Positions 47,824-55,920 of a DNA stretch of 64,000 nt are shown here, piece after piece. Position 1 is the first letter of the stretch; each line of letters opens with the position of its first letter. The DNA lies in assembly GCF_029714405.1 (NCBI RefSeq), contig NZ_CP121650.1, forward strand, positions 8,685,001 to 8,749,000, read 5' to 3'. The position numbers and the translations under genes are program-made. Origin of the DNA: Bradyrhizobium sp. CB82. Lineage in GTDB: Bacteria; Pseudomonadota; Alphaproteobacteria; Rhizobiales; Xanthobacteraceae. Below the pieces are notes generated by a model. It did no database searches. It was given only the letters and a program-made list of their open reading frames with translations, and was not told the origin of the DNA.

Positions 47824-48360
47824 ATGGGGCTTTCGACACGCATGGCGAAACCCGCTCCTGACCGCCGACTTGGCGTGTTGGCCGGCCTTCAGATGGCCGC
47901 CGTCCTCCTCCTGCCAGGCCTTGCCCACGCGCAAGGCGCGGTGCGCTCGGTCCATGGTGACTGGCAGATTCGCTGCGACACCCCGCCCGGCGCCCAAGCC
48001 GAGCAATGCGCCCTGATCCAGAGCGTCGTCGCCGAAGACCGCTCCAATGCCGGCCTGACCGTGATCGTGCTGAAAACCGCCGACCAGAAGAGCCGGCTGA
48101 TGCGGGTAGTCGCGCCGCTCGGCGTGCTGCTGCCCTCCGGCCTCGGCCTGAAGCTCGACAACCAGGACGTCGGCCGCGCCGGTTTCGTGCGCTGTCTGCC
48201 CAACGGCTGCGTCGCCGAGGTGGTCCTGGAGGACAAACTGCTCGGCCAGCTCCGTTCGGCCAAGACCGCGACCTTCATCATCTTCGAAACCCCCGAGGAA
48301 GGCATCGGCTTCCCGCTCAGCTTGAACGGGCTCGGCGAGGGGTACGACAAGCTGCCGTAG
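47824..48360 (+). CDS. Invasion-associated locus B (IalB) family protein
   Basis: A 178-residue secreted protein. The signal peptide is GVLAGLQMAAVLLLPGLAHAQ. The mature part begins VRSVHGDWQIRCDTPPGAQA and contains four Cys (CDT, CALIQ, CLPNGC), with GVLLPSGLGLKLDNQDVG, typical of IalB-like proteins of Rhizobiales named after the Bartonella invasion factor. In non-pathogens the role is unknown, perhaps envelope stress. The ATG at 47824 has GAGGGATC upstream. Confidence 0.9.
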   Translation: MGLSTRMAKPAPDRRLGVLAGLQMAAVLLLPGLAHAQGAVRSVHGDWQIRCDTPPGAQAEQCALIQSVVAEDRSNAGLTVIVLKTADQKSRLMRVVAPLGVLLPSGLGLKLDNQDVGRAGFVRCLPNGCVAEVVLEDKLLGQLRSAKTATFIIFETPEEGIGFPLSLNGLGEGYDKLP

Positions 48361-48493
48361 GCTCACGACGTCCGGGTTGTTGGTCCGCCATCCTTCGAGG
48401 CCTCCGTTACGCTCCCGCACCTGCTGCGACAACGGCTTCGCCGCTCGCGCGGGGGTGACGGTGATGGATCTGTGATCGCGGACGATGCAGTGA

Positions 48494-48600
48494 CTAAGCT
48501 AAAGCGCGATGAGATTAGGCTGTTGTTCGCGCATGATCTCCGCGCGAAACGCGTTCCGCGTTTGTCGCGAGGGAAAACCGCTTCACACTTTTGCGGGGCG
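48494..48600. repeat. Dispersed intergenic repeat of the 'AAAGCGCGATGAGATTAGG' type
   Basis: The order AAGCTAAAGCGCGATGAG, ATTAGGCTG, GCGCATGATCTCCGCGCGAA, GGGAAAACCGCTTCACACTT matches a widespread Bradyrhizobium intergenic element; related degenerate copies lie at 40227-40330 and perhaps 39062-39120. The region 48361-48644 holds only this repeat. Confidence 0.6.
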
Positions 48601-48644
48601 GGCTTTAGTCGCCGCGGCCACCACACCTTAAGCGCCCCGGTGCC

Positions 48645-48941
48645 TCATGCTCGGTCGAGACGGTACAGATCGGTGTCGCACCAGGTACAGCGGAAGATGC
48701 GGCCGCTACCGCGTACCGGCATGCTTGCCGTCTTCTGCCGGCACTTCGCGCAGACGACGCCGTCCGCCGTGGCACAGCCGGGGTGGGCAGCGAGATAGTC
48801 TTCGCGGGAAGGATAGGACGTCCAGCGACGACGGTAGATGAGCTGATTGATGAGCAGAACCAATGCCAGTACGGCAAAGCCGATGATCAAGCCGTGATAC
48901 CGGTCGACGAAATCGACCAGCGAAAGGATGGGCTTCCACAT
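48645..48941 (-). CDS. Small membrane protein with a C-terminal zinc ribbon
   Basis: A 98-residue protein. One helix (LIIGFAVLALVLLINQLIYR) is followed by a soluble part with two CxxC knuckles (VVCAKCRQK and FRCTWCDTDLYRL) 20 residues apart, a rubredoxin-like zinc ribbon. I know no named function. It is transcribed alone, facing away from tldD. Codon use is gene-like and the ends are well defined. Confidence 0.75.
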   Translation of the reverse strand: MWKPILSLVDFVDRYHGLIIGFAVLALVLLINQLIYRRRWTSYPSREDYLAAHPGCATADGVVCAKCRQKTASMPVRGSGRIFRCTWCDTDLYRLDRA

Positions 48942-49121
48942 GCGTCGCGTCTCATAGACCGGCCATAGCCAGGACGCACAGAAAATAAGGCCAATCCTTC
49001 AATATCGGCTTAAGACCTCCGTCATTCGTACCATGTCGTTTCGGTAATGTGACGGCCGGCCCCTCGCCGAACGCTTTTGAAACCATTATCTTGCCCCACA
49101 TCTCCCGATAATGGATCGCCG

Positions 49122-50549
49122 ATGACCAACCCTGCTACAACCTCCCTGCTCGACCGCGCCAATCTCGACCGCGACCAGGTTCGCCACGAAGTCGCGCGCG
49201 GGCTTTCCGGCGCGGACGACGGCGAATTGTTCCTGGAATACAGCCAGACCGAAGCGCTGATGTTCGACAATGGGCGGCTGAAGCAGGCGACCTATGACAC
49301 CTCGCAGGGCTTTGGCCTGCGCGCAGTGAAGGACGACGCGGTCGGCTACGCGCATTCCTCCGACGTGTCGCTGCCGGCGCTGATCCGCGCAGCCGATGCG
49401 GTCGCTGCGGTCCGCGGCGGCTATTCGGGAAACTTTGCCGCGCCACCGCCGCATAGCAATGTGCGGCTCTATGGCGACGACAATCCGCTGGACGCGCCGG
49501 GTTTTGAGGCCAAGGTCAAGCTGCTCGCGGAGATCGATGCGTATTTGCGCGACAAGGATCCGCGCGTGCGGCAGGTCAGCGTGAGTTTAGGGGCGACCTG
49601 GCAGGTGGTTGAAATCCTCCGCCCCGATGGCGAGAGCTATCGCGATATCCGCCCGTTGGTGCGCGTGAACATTTCCGTCGTCGCCGGTCAGGGCGATCGC
49701 CAGGAAAGCGGCAGCAAGGGCTATGGCGGCCGCGCCGGCTATGCCGAATTCATCGAGACCAAGAACTGGCGCGACGCGGCTGACGGCGCGCTGCGCGAGG
49801 CGCTGGTGAATCTGGAATCCGTGCCGGCGCCCGCTGGCGAGATGGACGTGGTGCTTGGCGCCGGCTGGCCTGGCGTGATGCTGCATGAGGCGGTCGGCCA
49901 TGGCCTGGAGGGCGACTTCAACCGCAAGAAGACCTCGGCGTTTGCGGGTCTGATGGGTCAGCAAGTGGCCGCCAAGGGCGTCACCGTGGTCGACGACGGC
50001 ACCATTGCCTCGCGGCGCGGCTCGCTCTCGATCGACGACGAGGGCACGCCGACCAACCGCACGGTGCTGATCGATGACGGCATCCTGGTCGGCTACATGC
50101 AGGACCGCCAGAACGCGCGTCTGATGAACATGAAGCCGACCGGCAACGGCCGCCGCCAGGGCTACGCCCATGTGCCGATGCCGCGCATGACCAACACCTA
50201 CATGCTCGCGGGCGACCGCGAGCCGGGCGAGATCCTCGCCTCGGTGAAGAACGGTGTGTTCGCCGCGAATTTCGGCGGCGGCCAGGTCGACATCACGTCG
50301 GGCAAATACGTCTTCCAGTGCACGGAGGCGTACAAGATCGAGAACGGCAAGCTGGGCGCGCCGTTGAAGGGCGCCATGCTGATCGGCAACGGACCGACCG
50401 ACCTGCATCGCATTCGCGCAATCGGCAATGATCTCGCGCTCGATACCGGCATCGGCACCTGCGGCAAGAACGGCCAGGGCGTGCCGGTCGGCGTCGGCCA
50501 GCCGACGCTTCTGATGGAACGGATTACAGTGGGTGGTACGGGCGCATGA
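49122..50549 (+). CDS. tldD: TldD metalloprotease subunit
   Basis: A 475-residue protein, the catalytic half of the TldD/TldE (PmbA) protease that trims unfolded and modified peptides. The zinc motif HEAVGHGLEGDFNRK has H255 and H259; the C-terminal QCTEAYKIENGKLGAPLKGA is family-typical. The ATG at 49122 is chosen over one at 49077. Its stop overlaps the lepB start as ATGA, an odd but tight coupling. tldE is not in view. Confidence 0.95.
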   Translation: MTNPATTSLLDRANLDRDQVRHEVARGLSGADDGELFLEYSQTEALMFDNGRLKQATYDTSQGFGLRAVKDDAVGYAHSSDVSLPALIRAADAVAAVRGGYSGNFAAPPPHSNVRLYGDDNPLDAPGFEAKVKLLAEIDAYLRDKDPRVRQVSVSLGATWQVVEILRPDGESYRDIRPLVRVNISVVAGQGDRQESGSKGYGGRAGYAEFIETKNWRDAADGALREALVNLESVPAPAGEMDVVLGAGWPGVMLHEAVGHGLEGDFNRKKTSAFAGLMGQQVAAKGVTVVDDGTIASRRGSLSIDDEGTPTNRTVLIDDGILVGYMQDRQNARLMNMKPTGNGRRQGYAHVPMPRMTNTYMLAGDREPGEILASVKNGVFAANFGGGQVDITSGKYVFQCTEAYKIENGKLGAPLKGAMLIGNGPTDLHRIRAIGNDLALDTGIGTCGKNGQGVPVGVGQPTLLMERITVGGTGA

Positions 50550-51346
50550 GCGTTGAGAAAATGACTGCAACAACCAAGCCCAAGAGCAGTGGCAAGAACA
50601 GGGGCAAGAACAGCACCTGGCGCGGACAGCTCGTCCAGCTTGCTGGCATCGTCGCCGCCGTGTTCATCGCCAAGGGCGCGCTGGCCGAGCCATTCTACGT
50701 GCCGTCGGGCTCGATGGAGCCGACCCTGCTGATCGGCGACGCGCTGCTCGCCTCGAAATTCCCCTATGGCTACGGCACCTCGTCGCTGCCGATCCAGATC
50801 AATCTGCCTGAAACCGGCCGCGTCTTCGCGGAGACGCCGAAGCTCGGCGACGTCGTCGTGTTCCGCTGGCCCGGCGACCGCTCGCAGGCCTGGGTCAAGC
50901 GCGTGGTCGGTCTGCCCGGCGATCGCATCCAGATGCGGCAGGGCCAGCTCTTCATCAATGACCGTCCCGCCGAGCTGAAGCCGGATGGTTTGGGTCAGGC
51001 CGAGGACGACAGCGGCGGCAGCGAGCCCGCCTATCGCTACGTCGAGACGTTGCCGAACGGCGTCTCGCATCTCATTTTCAAGATGCATGACAACGGCCCG
51101 CTCGACAACACGCCGGAAGTGACGGTGCCGGCCGGGCATCTCTTCGTGCTCGGCGACAACAGGGACAACTCCGCCGACAGCCGCGTGCCCCTGCGTTCCG
51201 GTGGCGTCGGGCTGCTGCCGATCGACAATCTCGTCGGCCGCGCCGATGCCGTGCTCGGCTCCTGGGATCTCGGCATGCGCAGCCAGCCGATGTGGACCTG
51301 GCTGTCGGGCTTCCGGATGGCACGGTTCTTCACCGCTGTGCGCTAG
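50546..51346 (+). CDS. lepB: Signal peptidase I
   Basis: A 266-residue inner-membrane protease that cleaves signal peptides of exported proteins. A basic N-terminus and one helix (QLVQLAGIVAAVFIAKGALA) lead to the catalytic serine Ser56 in YVPSGSMEPTLLIGD; the general base is Lys118 in AWVKRVVGLPGDR, and the box GHLFVLGDNRDNSADSR is intact. Starts within the tldD stop codon. Confidence 0.96.
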   Translation: MSVEKMTATTKPKSSGKNRGKNSTWRGQLVQLAGIVAAVFIAKGALAEPFYVPSGSMEPTLLIGDALLASKFPYGYGTSSLPIQINLPETGRVFAETPKLGDVVVFRWPGDRSQAWVKRVVGLPGDRIQMRQGQLFINDRPAELKPDGLGQAEDDSGGSEPAYRYVETLPNGVSHLIFKMHDNGPLDNTPEVTVPAGHLFVLGDNRDNSADSRVPLRSGGVGLLPIDNLVGRADAVLGSWDLGMRSQPMWTWLSGFRMARFFTAVR

Positions 51347-51368
51347 GCCAATCGGGTGACCTTCGACG

Positions 51369-51698
51369 ATGTCAGAAAAATTTGTGCTGACGTGGCCGGA
51401 GGTCGAGGACGGCTCCTCCTACGGCACGCCCGCCCTGAAGGTACGCAAGAAGAAGATGCTGGCGCGCCTGAAAGAGGACGGCGACAGCCTGGTGCTGCCG
51501 GACGTACCGATCGACGAGCGCGCGATGCGGGTCGAGAGCCGCCCAAAGCTGTTCTATTTCACCGATCACTACGCCGACTATCCTATGGTGCTGATCCGTC
51601 TGTCGAAAGCCAAGCGCGCCGACGTCGAGCCGTTCTTGCGACGGCGCTGGCGCATCCTGGCATCCAGATCGGCGCGGGCGCAGTATGACGCGGGTTGA
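51369..51698 (+). CDS. YjbR/MmcQ-like protein
   Basis: A 109-residue protein with the YjbR/CyaY-like fold pattern: WPEVEDGSSYGTPALKVRKK near the start and YPMVLIRLSKAKRADVEPFL near the end, matching the 'P...S...G.P.F' and 'HxYP.VL' features of MmcQ-like proteins. It starts 22 bases after lepB. Function unknown; a DNA-binding role has been suggested for the family. Its last bases overlap the next, broken gene. Confidence 0.82.
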   Translation: MSEKFVLTWPEVEDGSSYGTPALKVRKKKMLARLKEDGDSLVLPDVPIDERAMRVESRPKLFYFTDHYADYPMVLIRLSKAKRADVEPFLRRRWRILASRSARAQYDAG

Positions 51699-52273
51699 CG
51701 ATCGCATGGACCGCGACGCGTTTCTTGCCCTGGCCCTGAAAAATCCGATCAACGTTGCGATCACCGACGCACTCGCTCAGCTAGCGCTGCCGGATGCCTG
51801 GCTGGTGTCGGGATGCCTGGTGCAGACGGCGTGGAACGTGATCACGGGGCGCGCCATCGATTACGGCATCGCCGATTACGATGTGTTCTATTTCGACCCT
51901 GACACCTCGTGGGAGGCGGAAGACGCGGTGATCCGCAGGCTGGCGGCCAGCCTGACGGATCTCGGCGTTAGAATCGAAGTGCGCAACCAGGCGCGGGTAC
52001 GCCGACAAGCACGGCCTGCCCTATCCGCCGCTGACCTCTTCGACCGATGGCATCGACCGCTTCCTGACACGGAACACGCAGATCGGCATCCGGCGTGCAG
52101 GCGAGGGCTACGACGTCTACGCGCCACATGGGTTTGGCGATGTCGCGGGATTGATCGCACGCCCCAATCCAGGCCCGAATTTCTCCGCGGCGAATTACAC
52201 GGCGAAGGCTCAGCGATGGAAGTCACTGTGGCCGGAGCTTACCGTGTGCGGCAAGCGAGACGCCGTAGGGTGA
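51685..52273 (+). pseudogene. Nucleotidyltransferase-family gene broken by a frameshift
   Basis: From 51685 (or ATG 51706) the frame encodes the N-terminal two thirds of a bacterial nucleotidyltransferase-like family (PF06042 type): DAWLVSGCLVQTAWNVITGR, then DYDVFYFDPDTSWEAE and RIEVRNQARV. At 51998 the family sequence continues in another frame: YADKHGLPYPPLTSSTDGID, then APHGFGDVAGLIARPNPGPN and AKAQRWKSLWPEL, stopping at 52273. The family normally has about four residues (HLW-like) between ARV and Y, so loss of about eleven bases explains both gap and shift. The original frame would run on to 52407 with a nonsense tail. Probably inactive. Confidence 0.8.
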
Positions 52274-52384
52274 GCAAAGCAGCCGGGGAGTGTGAATGCG
52301 CGCCCGATGACAGGCTCCACGTGCCCACCACTTCTGTCGCAATCGGCGCAAGGGCGCCTCTGCCAACCCTACGTGTCGAGGCCC

Positions 52385-52987
52385 TTATCGCACCACGCCC
52401 GACGTAAACCCCGCCTTCCTGCGCGGCGGCTTGATTTCCTTCTTCAGGAAGCAGCGCGCTTGCCGGCCCGTGTAGCCGGGGCGGGCGAAGGTGAAGGCGC
52501 GGCACTTGTTGTCGGCGGTGCAGGCGGCCTTGCAGGCCTCCTCGCCTTCGTCGGCCTTCAGTTCGAAATTGCGCAAATCACCGCCGGGGCGGTCGATTGA
52601 CGTCTCGACGCCCTCGACGCGCGGCTCGATCACACCCGCGCCGCGCACGCCAGAGATGCAGCAGTTCGCCGGAGAGCGCGGCGGCACGGTGTTCTTCAGC
52701 CAGCACACCGCGGGCGCGCCCTCGACGTCGGGATAGCTGAAGCTCCAGGACCGGCAGCGCCGATCGCGCTCGCACAGCAGCGCGCAGTCCTCGGGATCGC
52801 CCGACGCCACGGGCGTGTTGAAATAATCGCCGCCGGGCCGATCGAATGCGGTCTGGGCGCTCGCCGGCACGATGGCAAGCAGGACCACCAGCAGCATGAC
52901 CCACGCCATACCCCGTGCCACGACCCTCGCCATGGCTCGTGCCATGACCTTTGCCATCAAGGCCCCAGGCAGGCGGCCTTTCCCCAT
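52385..52987 (-). CDS. Secreted protein with two PAN/apple domains
   Basis: A 200-residue protein. The signal peptide ends ...VVLLAIVPASAQ. Two PAN-type domains follow: FDRPGGDYFNTPVASGDPED with CALLCERDRRCRSWSFSYPD, and IDRPGGDLRNFELKADEGEE with CKAACTADNKCRAFTFARPG, each with the PAN cysteine pattern. PAN domains bind proteins or sugars at the cell surface. The N-terminal region is unusual: a 12-base tandem repeat gives five in-frame start codons (ATG at 52957, 52945, 52933, 52909, 52897; GTG at 52921), so the true start could be any from 52987 on. Confidence 0.85.
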   Translation of the reverse strand: MGKGRLPGALMAKVMARAMARVVARGMAWVMLLVVLLAIVPASAQTAFDRPGGDYFNTPVASGDPEDCALLCERDRRCRSWSFSYPDVEGAPAVCWLKNTVPPRSPANCCISGVRGAGVIEPRVEGVETSIDRPGGDLRNFELKADEGEEACKAACTADNKCRAFTFARPGYTGRQARCFLKKEIKPPRRKAGFTSGVVR

Positions 52988-53094
52988 CAGAACAGCTTTC
53001 GAGTTATTGAACGCGCTCAGTTTTTTTCAGCCGGTCATTTGATCGCCGCAAACCTGTACGGGCGATGAACGGCACGGGCCGCTGACCGGCTGAG

Positions 53095-54465
53095 CTAGAA
53101 CGCGTAGTCCTCGTAGGCCGGTTCCACGGATTCCTTCCAGGCGCCCTGAAATTTCTCCAGCATCTCCTCGGCCGGTGTCCGCCCGCAATCGATGATGTGG
53201 TCCAGCGGCTCCAGATGGCGGGTTTCGTCGCGGCCGAGCTGGTCGATCCGGCCGCGGCGCCGCAGGCCGGCATGGGCCAAGACCAGGCATTCCTTGGCGA
53301 TCTCGAAGAGGTAGCGGTCCTTGATCCGGGCCTTGAAGCCGAAGCGCGGCACATCGTCGCGCAACGCCTGGCGCTCATGTGCACTCCAGTGCTTCACCAG
53401 ATCCCAGGCGGCATCGAGCGAGGTGTTGTCATAGAGCAGCCCGACCCAGAACGCCGGCAGCGCCGGCAGCCGGCCCCAGGGCCCACCGTCGGAGCCGCGC
53501 ATCTCGAGGTAGCGCTTCAGCCGCACCTCCGGAAAGATGGTCGAGAGATGATTGGCCCAGTCCGACAGCGTCGGACGCTCGCCGGGCAGGTTGTTGTTGC
53601 GGCCGTCGAAGAAGGCTCGGAAGGAAGAGCCCGACACGTCGATGTAGTCATCACCGCGCTTGACGAAATACATGGGCACGTCGAGCGCATAATCGACATA
53701 GCGCTCAAAGCCCATGCCGTCCTCGAAGGCGAAAGGAAGCATGCCGGAGCGTGCATTGTCGGTGTCGCGCCAGATTTCCGAGCGGAACGACAGGAAGCCG
53801 TTGGGCTTGCCTTCGGTAAACGGCGAATTGGCAAACAAGGCGGTTGCGACCGGCTGCAGAGCGAGCGAGACGCGCAGCTTCTTGACCATGTCGGCTTCGG
53901 AGGAGAAGTCGAGATTGGTCTGCACCGTGCAGGTGCGATACATCATGTCGAGGCCGTATTTGCCGACCTTCGGCATGTAGTTGGTCATGATCTTATAGCG
54001 GCCCTTCGGCATCACCGGAATGTCGGCGCGCGACCAGGACGGCGTCATGCCAAGGCCAAGGAAGCCGATGCCGAGCGGGGTCGCGATCTCCCGCACCTGC
54101 GCCAGATGCGCCATCAGCTCGCTCTGCGTCTGGTGCACGGTCTCGACCGGCGCGCCGGACAATTCGAACTGTCCGCCCGGCTCGAGCGAAATCGCGCCGC
54201 CGCCGGTAACGTCGTAGAGGCCGATGATGTTGCCCTTCTCCACGATCGGCTCCCAGCCGAGCAGGAGCTTCATGCCTTCGAGCAACGCGCCGATGCCGCG
54301 CGCGCCCTCGTAAGGAACCGGACGGCGGCCTTCGAGCGTGAACGGCGTCTTCTCATGCTCGGTGCCGATGCGGAAGTCGTCCACCGGCTTGCAGCCGGCC
54401 TCGAACCACGCAACGAGCTCGTCGCGCGATTGCAGCGGCGTCATATCGATCTGGTCTCGCGCCAT
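53095..54465 (-). CDS. gshA: Glutamate--cysteine ligase (plant/alphaproteobacterial GCS2 type)
   Basis: A 456-residue ATP-dependent enzyme that makes gamma-glutamylcysteine, the first step of glutathione synthesis. The family blocks FRIGTEHEKTPFTLEGRRPV, EPGGQFELSGAPVETVHQTQ, GLGMTPSWSRADIPVMPKGR and RTCTVQTNLDFSSEADMVKK are clear; this is the class found in plants and alphaproteobacteria. It lies downstream of marR on the same strand (99-base gap), next to a glutathione S-transferase, a coherent glutathione module. Confidence 0.96.
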   Translation of the reverse strand: MARDQIDMTPLQSRDELVAWFEAGCKPVDDFRIGTEHEKTPFTLEGRRPVPYEGARGIGALLEGMKLLLGWEPIVEKGNIIGLYDVTGGGAISLEPGGQFELSGAPVETVHQTQSELMAHLAQVREIATPLGIGFLGLGMTPSWSRADIPVMPKGRYKIMTNYMPKVGKYGLDMMYRTCTVQTNLDFSSEADMVKKLRVSLALQPVATALFANSPFTEGKPNGFLSFRSEIWRDTDNARSGMLPFAFEDGMGFERYVDYALDVPMYFVKRGDDYIDVSGSSFRAFFDGRNNNLPGERPTLSDWANHLSTIFPEVRLKRYLEMRGSDGGPWGRLPALPAFWVGLLYDNTSLDAAWDLVKHWSAHERQALRDDVPRFGFKARIKDRYLFEIAKECLVLAHAGLRRRGRIDQLGRDETRHLEPLDHIIDCGRTPAEEMLEKFQGAWKESVEPAYEDYAF

Positions 54466-54564
54466 ATCAAACTCTAATCAAAAGCGCTTCGACCGAACGC
54501 GCGCGGGTGACAGGGATGGTCCGCGAACCCACCGGTTGCGCGGACATGTTGGTTTGCTGCGGCA

Positions 54565-55053
54565 TCATCGCAACGGCGTGCTCTCGCTGGCGATCGGCAG
54601 CTTCATCTCGCCGCAGGAGCAACCGAGACGGTCGAGCAGACCGCTGAGCTTGACGGCGTCCGCATCGGACAATTTCGAGCCGACATACTTCTCGATTGCG
54701 GCGGAATAGGCACCCCACATCCGCTTCTGCAACTCGCGGCCGGCTTCGGTGATCTCGACGAACTGGCCGCGCTTGTCGATCTTGCATTCGCGGCGCACGG
54801 CGAGGCCCTCGTCGACCAGACGATCGATCAGCCGCGAGGTCGAATATTGCGGGATCAGCATCTGACGCTCGAGCTCCACCGGGCGCAGCTCGCCCGAGGG
54901 CGCGCGCGACAGCTCGATAAGCGCATCATACCAGGCGAGCGGCGGGAAGCCGGCCTTCTTCAGGTCCTGCTCCACACAGTCGAGCACCCGGCTCTGCACC
55001 CGCATCAGACGGATCCAGGCGGCGGTCGCCTCGGTCGATGGTTTGCGTTTCAT
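54565..55053 (-). CDS. MarR-family transcriptional regulator
   Basis: A 162-residue winged-helix regulator (VELERQMLIPQYSTSRLIDR as recognition helix region, then LVDEGLAVRRECKIDKRGQF as wing). A C-terminal CSC motif (RLGCSCGEM) might be redox- or metal-sensitive. The ATG at 55053 is chosen over 55065. It is divergent from gst, and two palindromes in the shared gap look like its operators, so it probably represses gst and itself. Confidence 0.9.
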   Translation of the reverse strand: MKRKPSTEATAAWIRLMRVQSRVLDCVEQDLKKAGFPPLAWYDALIELSRAPSGELRPVELERQMLIPQYSTSRLIDRLVDEGLAVRRECKIDKRGQFVEITEAGRELQKRMWGAYSAAIEKYVGSKLSDADAVKLSGLLDRLGCSCGEMKLPIASESTPLR

Positions 55054-55089
55054 GGTCCCGCTCAAGCTAGTAGCATGTTCTTAGCGCAC

Positions 55090-55132
55090 TTGATGCACGT
55101 GCATCAATCTTGACTATTCCATGCAGGTGCAT
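55090..55132. promoter_or_regulatory. Tandem MarR-type operators over the gst promoter
   Basis: TTGATGCACGTGCATCAA (55090-55107) is a perfect 18-bp palindrome. ATGCAGGTGCAT (55121-55132) is a second, smaller palindrome with the same GTGCAT half-site. Between them lies TTGACT (55110-55115); a -10 would fall at 55133-55138 (CTAGGA) with 17 bases spacing, so operator two occupies the spacer and operator one abuts the -35 box. Binding would block gst transcription. Confidence 0.75.
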
Positions 55133-55179
55133 CTAGGAATTCCTTCGCCCCAACCAAACCGTCGGCAGGAGAAAATTCC

Positions 55180-55794
55180 ATGAAACTATATTATTCGCCG
55201 GGCGCGTGCTCGTTGTCCCCCCACATCGCCCTCCTGGAAGCCGACCTGCCCTATGAGCTCGTCAAGGTCGATATCCGCGCCAAGAAGCTTGAAAACGGTG
55301 AGGATTTTCTGAAGGTCAACCCGAAGGGCCAGGTGCCGGCGCTCGGTCTCGATAGCGGCGAGATCGTGACCGAAGGCCCGGTCATTGTCCAGATGATCGC
55401 CGATCAGGCCTCGGCCAAGGGCCTGGCGCCCGCGCGCGACAGTTCCGAGCGCTACAAGCTGCTGGAGTGGCTGAACTTCCTCACCTCGGAGGTACACAAG
55501 AGCTTTGGCCCGCTGTTCTCGCCGGTGCTGGCCGACGATGCCAAGGCGTTCTTCAAGGACCGTGTGATGGGCAAGCTGGAATATGTCGACGGCCAGCTCG
55601 CCGGTCGCGACTATTTGATGGGCAAGCAGTTCACCGTCGCCGACGGGTATCTCTTCACCATGCTGACCTGGGCCGAGCGGTTGAAGTTCGATCTCTCAGC
55701 CCTCACGAACCTCCTCGCCTACAAGGCCCGCGTCGCCGCACGGCCGAAGGTGCAGGAAGCTCTCAAACGGGAAGGGCTCGCGCAGGCGGCGTAA
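55180..55794 (+). CDS. gst: Glutathione S-transferase (beta-class like)
   Basis: A 204-residue cytosolic enzyme. The thioredoxin-like domain starts MKLYYSPGACSLSPHIALLE with the beta-class Cys10, followed by the cis-Pro element NPKGQVPAL and the EGPVIVQMIAD loop that binds glutathione. The C-terminal helical domain has FTVADGYLFTMLTWAERLKF. It is divergent from marR and close to gshA. An intrinsic terminator follows. Confidence 0.94.
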   Translation: MKLYYSPGACSLSPHIALLEADLPYELVKVDIRAKKLENGEDFLKVNPKGQVPALGLDSGEIVTEGPVIVQMIADQASAKGLAPARDSSERYKLLEWLNFLTSEVHKSFGPLFSPVLADDAKAFFKDRVMGKLEYVDGQLAGRDYLMGKQFTVADGYLFTMLTWAERLKFDLSALTNLLAYKARVAARPKVQEALKREGLAQAA

Positions 55795-55823
55795 GGCTCC
55801 GCGTCCACGAACAGGCGGAAGGA

Positions 55824-55850
55824 CCGGATCGCTGATCCGGCCTCTTTTTT
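55824..55850 (+). terminator. Intrinsic terminator after gst
   Basis: CCGGATC stem (55824-55830 with 55834-55840), extended by AGG/CCT pairs, then TCTTTTTT. Confidence 0.85.
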
Positions 55851-55868
55851 CTCGGACGCGTAGCCCGC

Positions 55869-55894
55869 CCGGATGGAGCGCACGCTCCATCCGG
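55869..55894. repeat. Palindromic repeat of the 'TAGCCC...GGATGGAGCG' type
   Basis: A perfect 12-bp inverted repeat CCGGATGGAGCG with a two-base centre, flanked by TAGCCCG (55861-55867) and CGGCTAC. Elements with TAGCCCGGATGGAGCG are common between genes in Bradyrhizobium. It lies between the convergent gst and fadB-like genes. Confidence 0.55.
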
Positions 55895-55920
55895 ACCGGC
55901 TACAGGTGCCGCTCTTGCTG

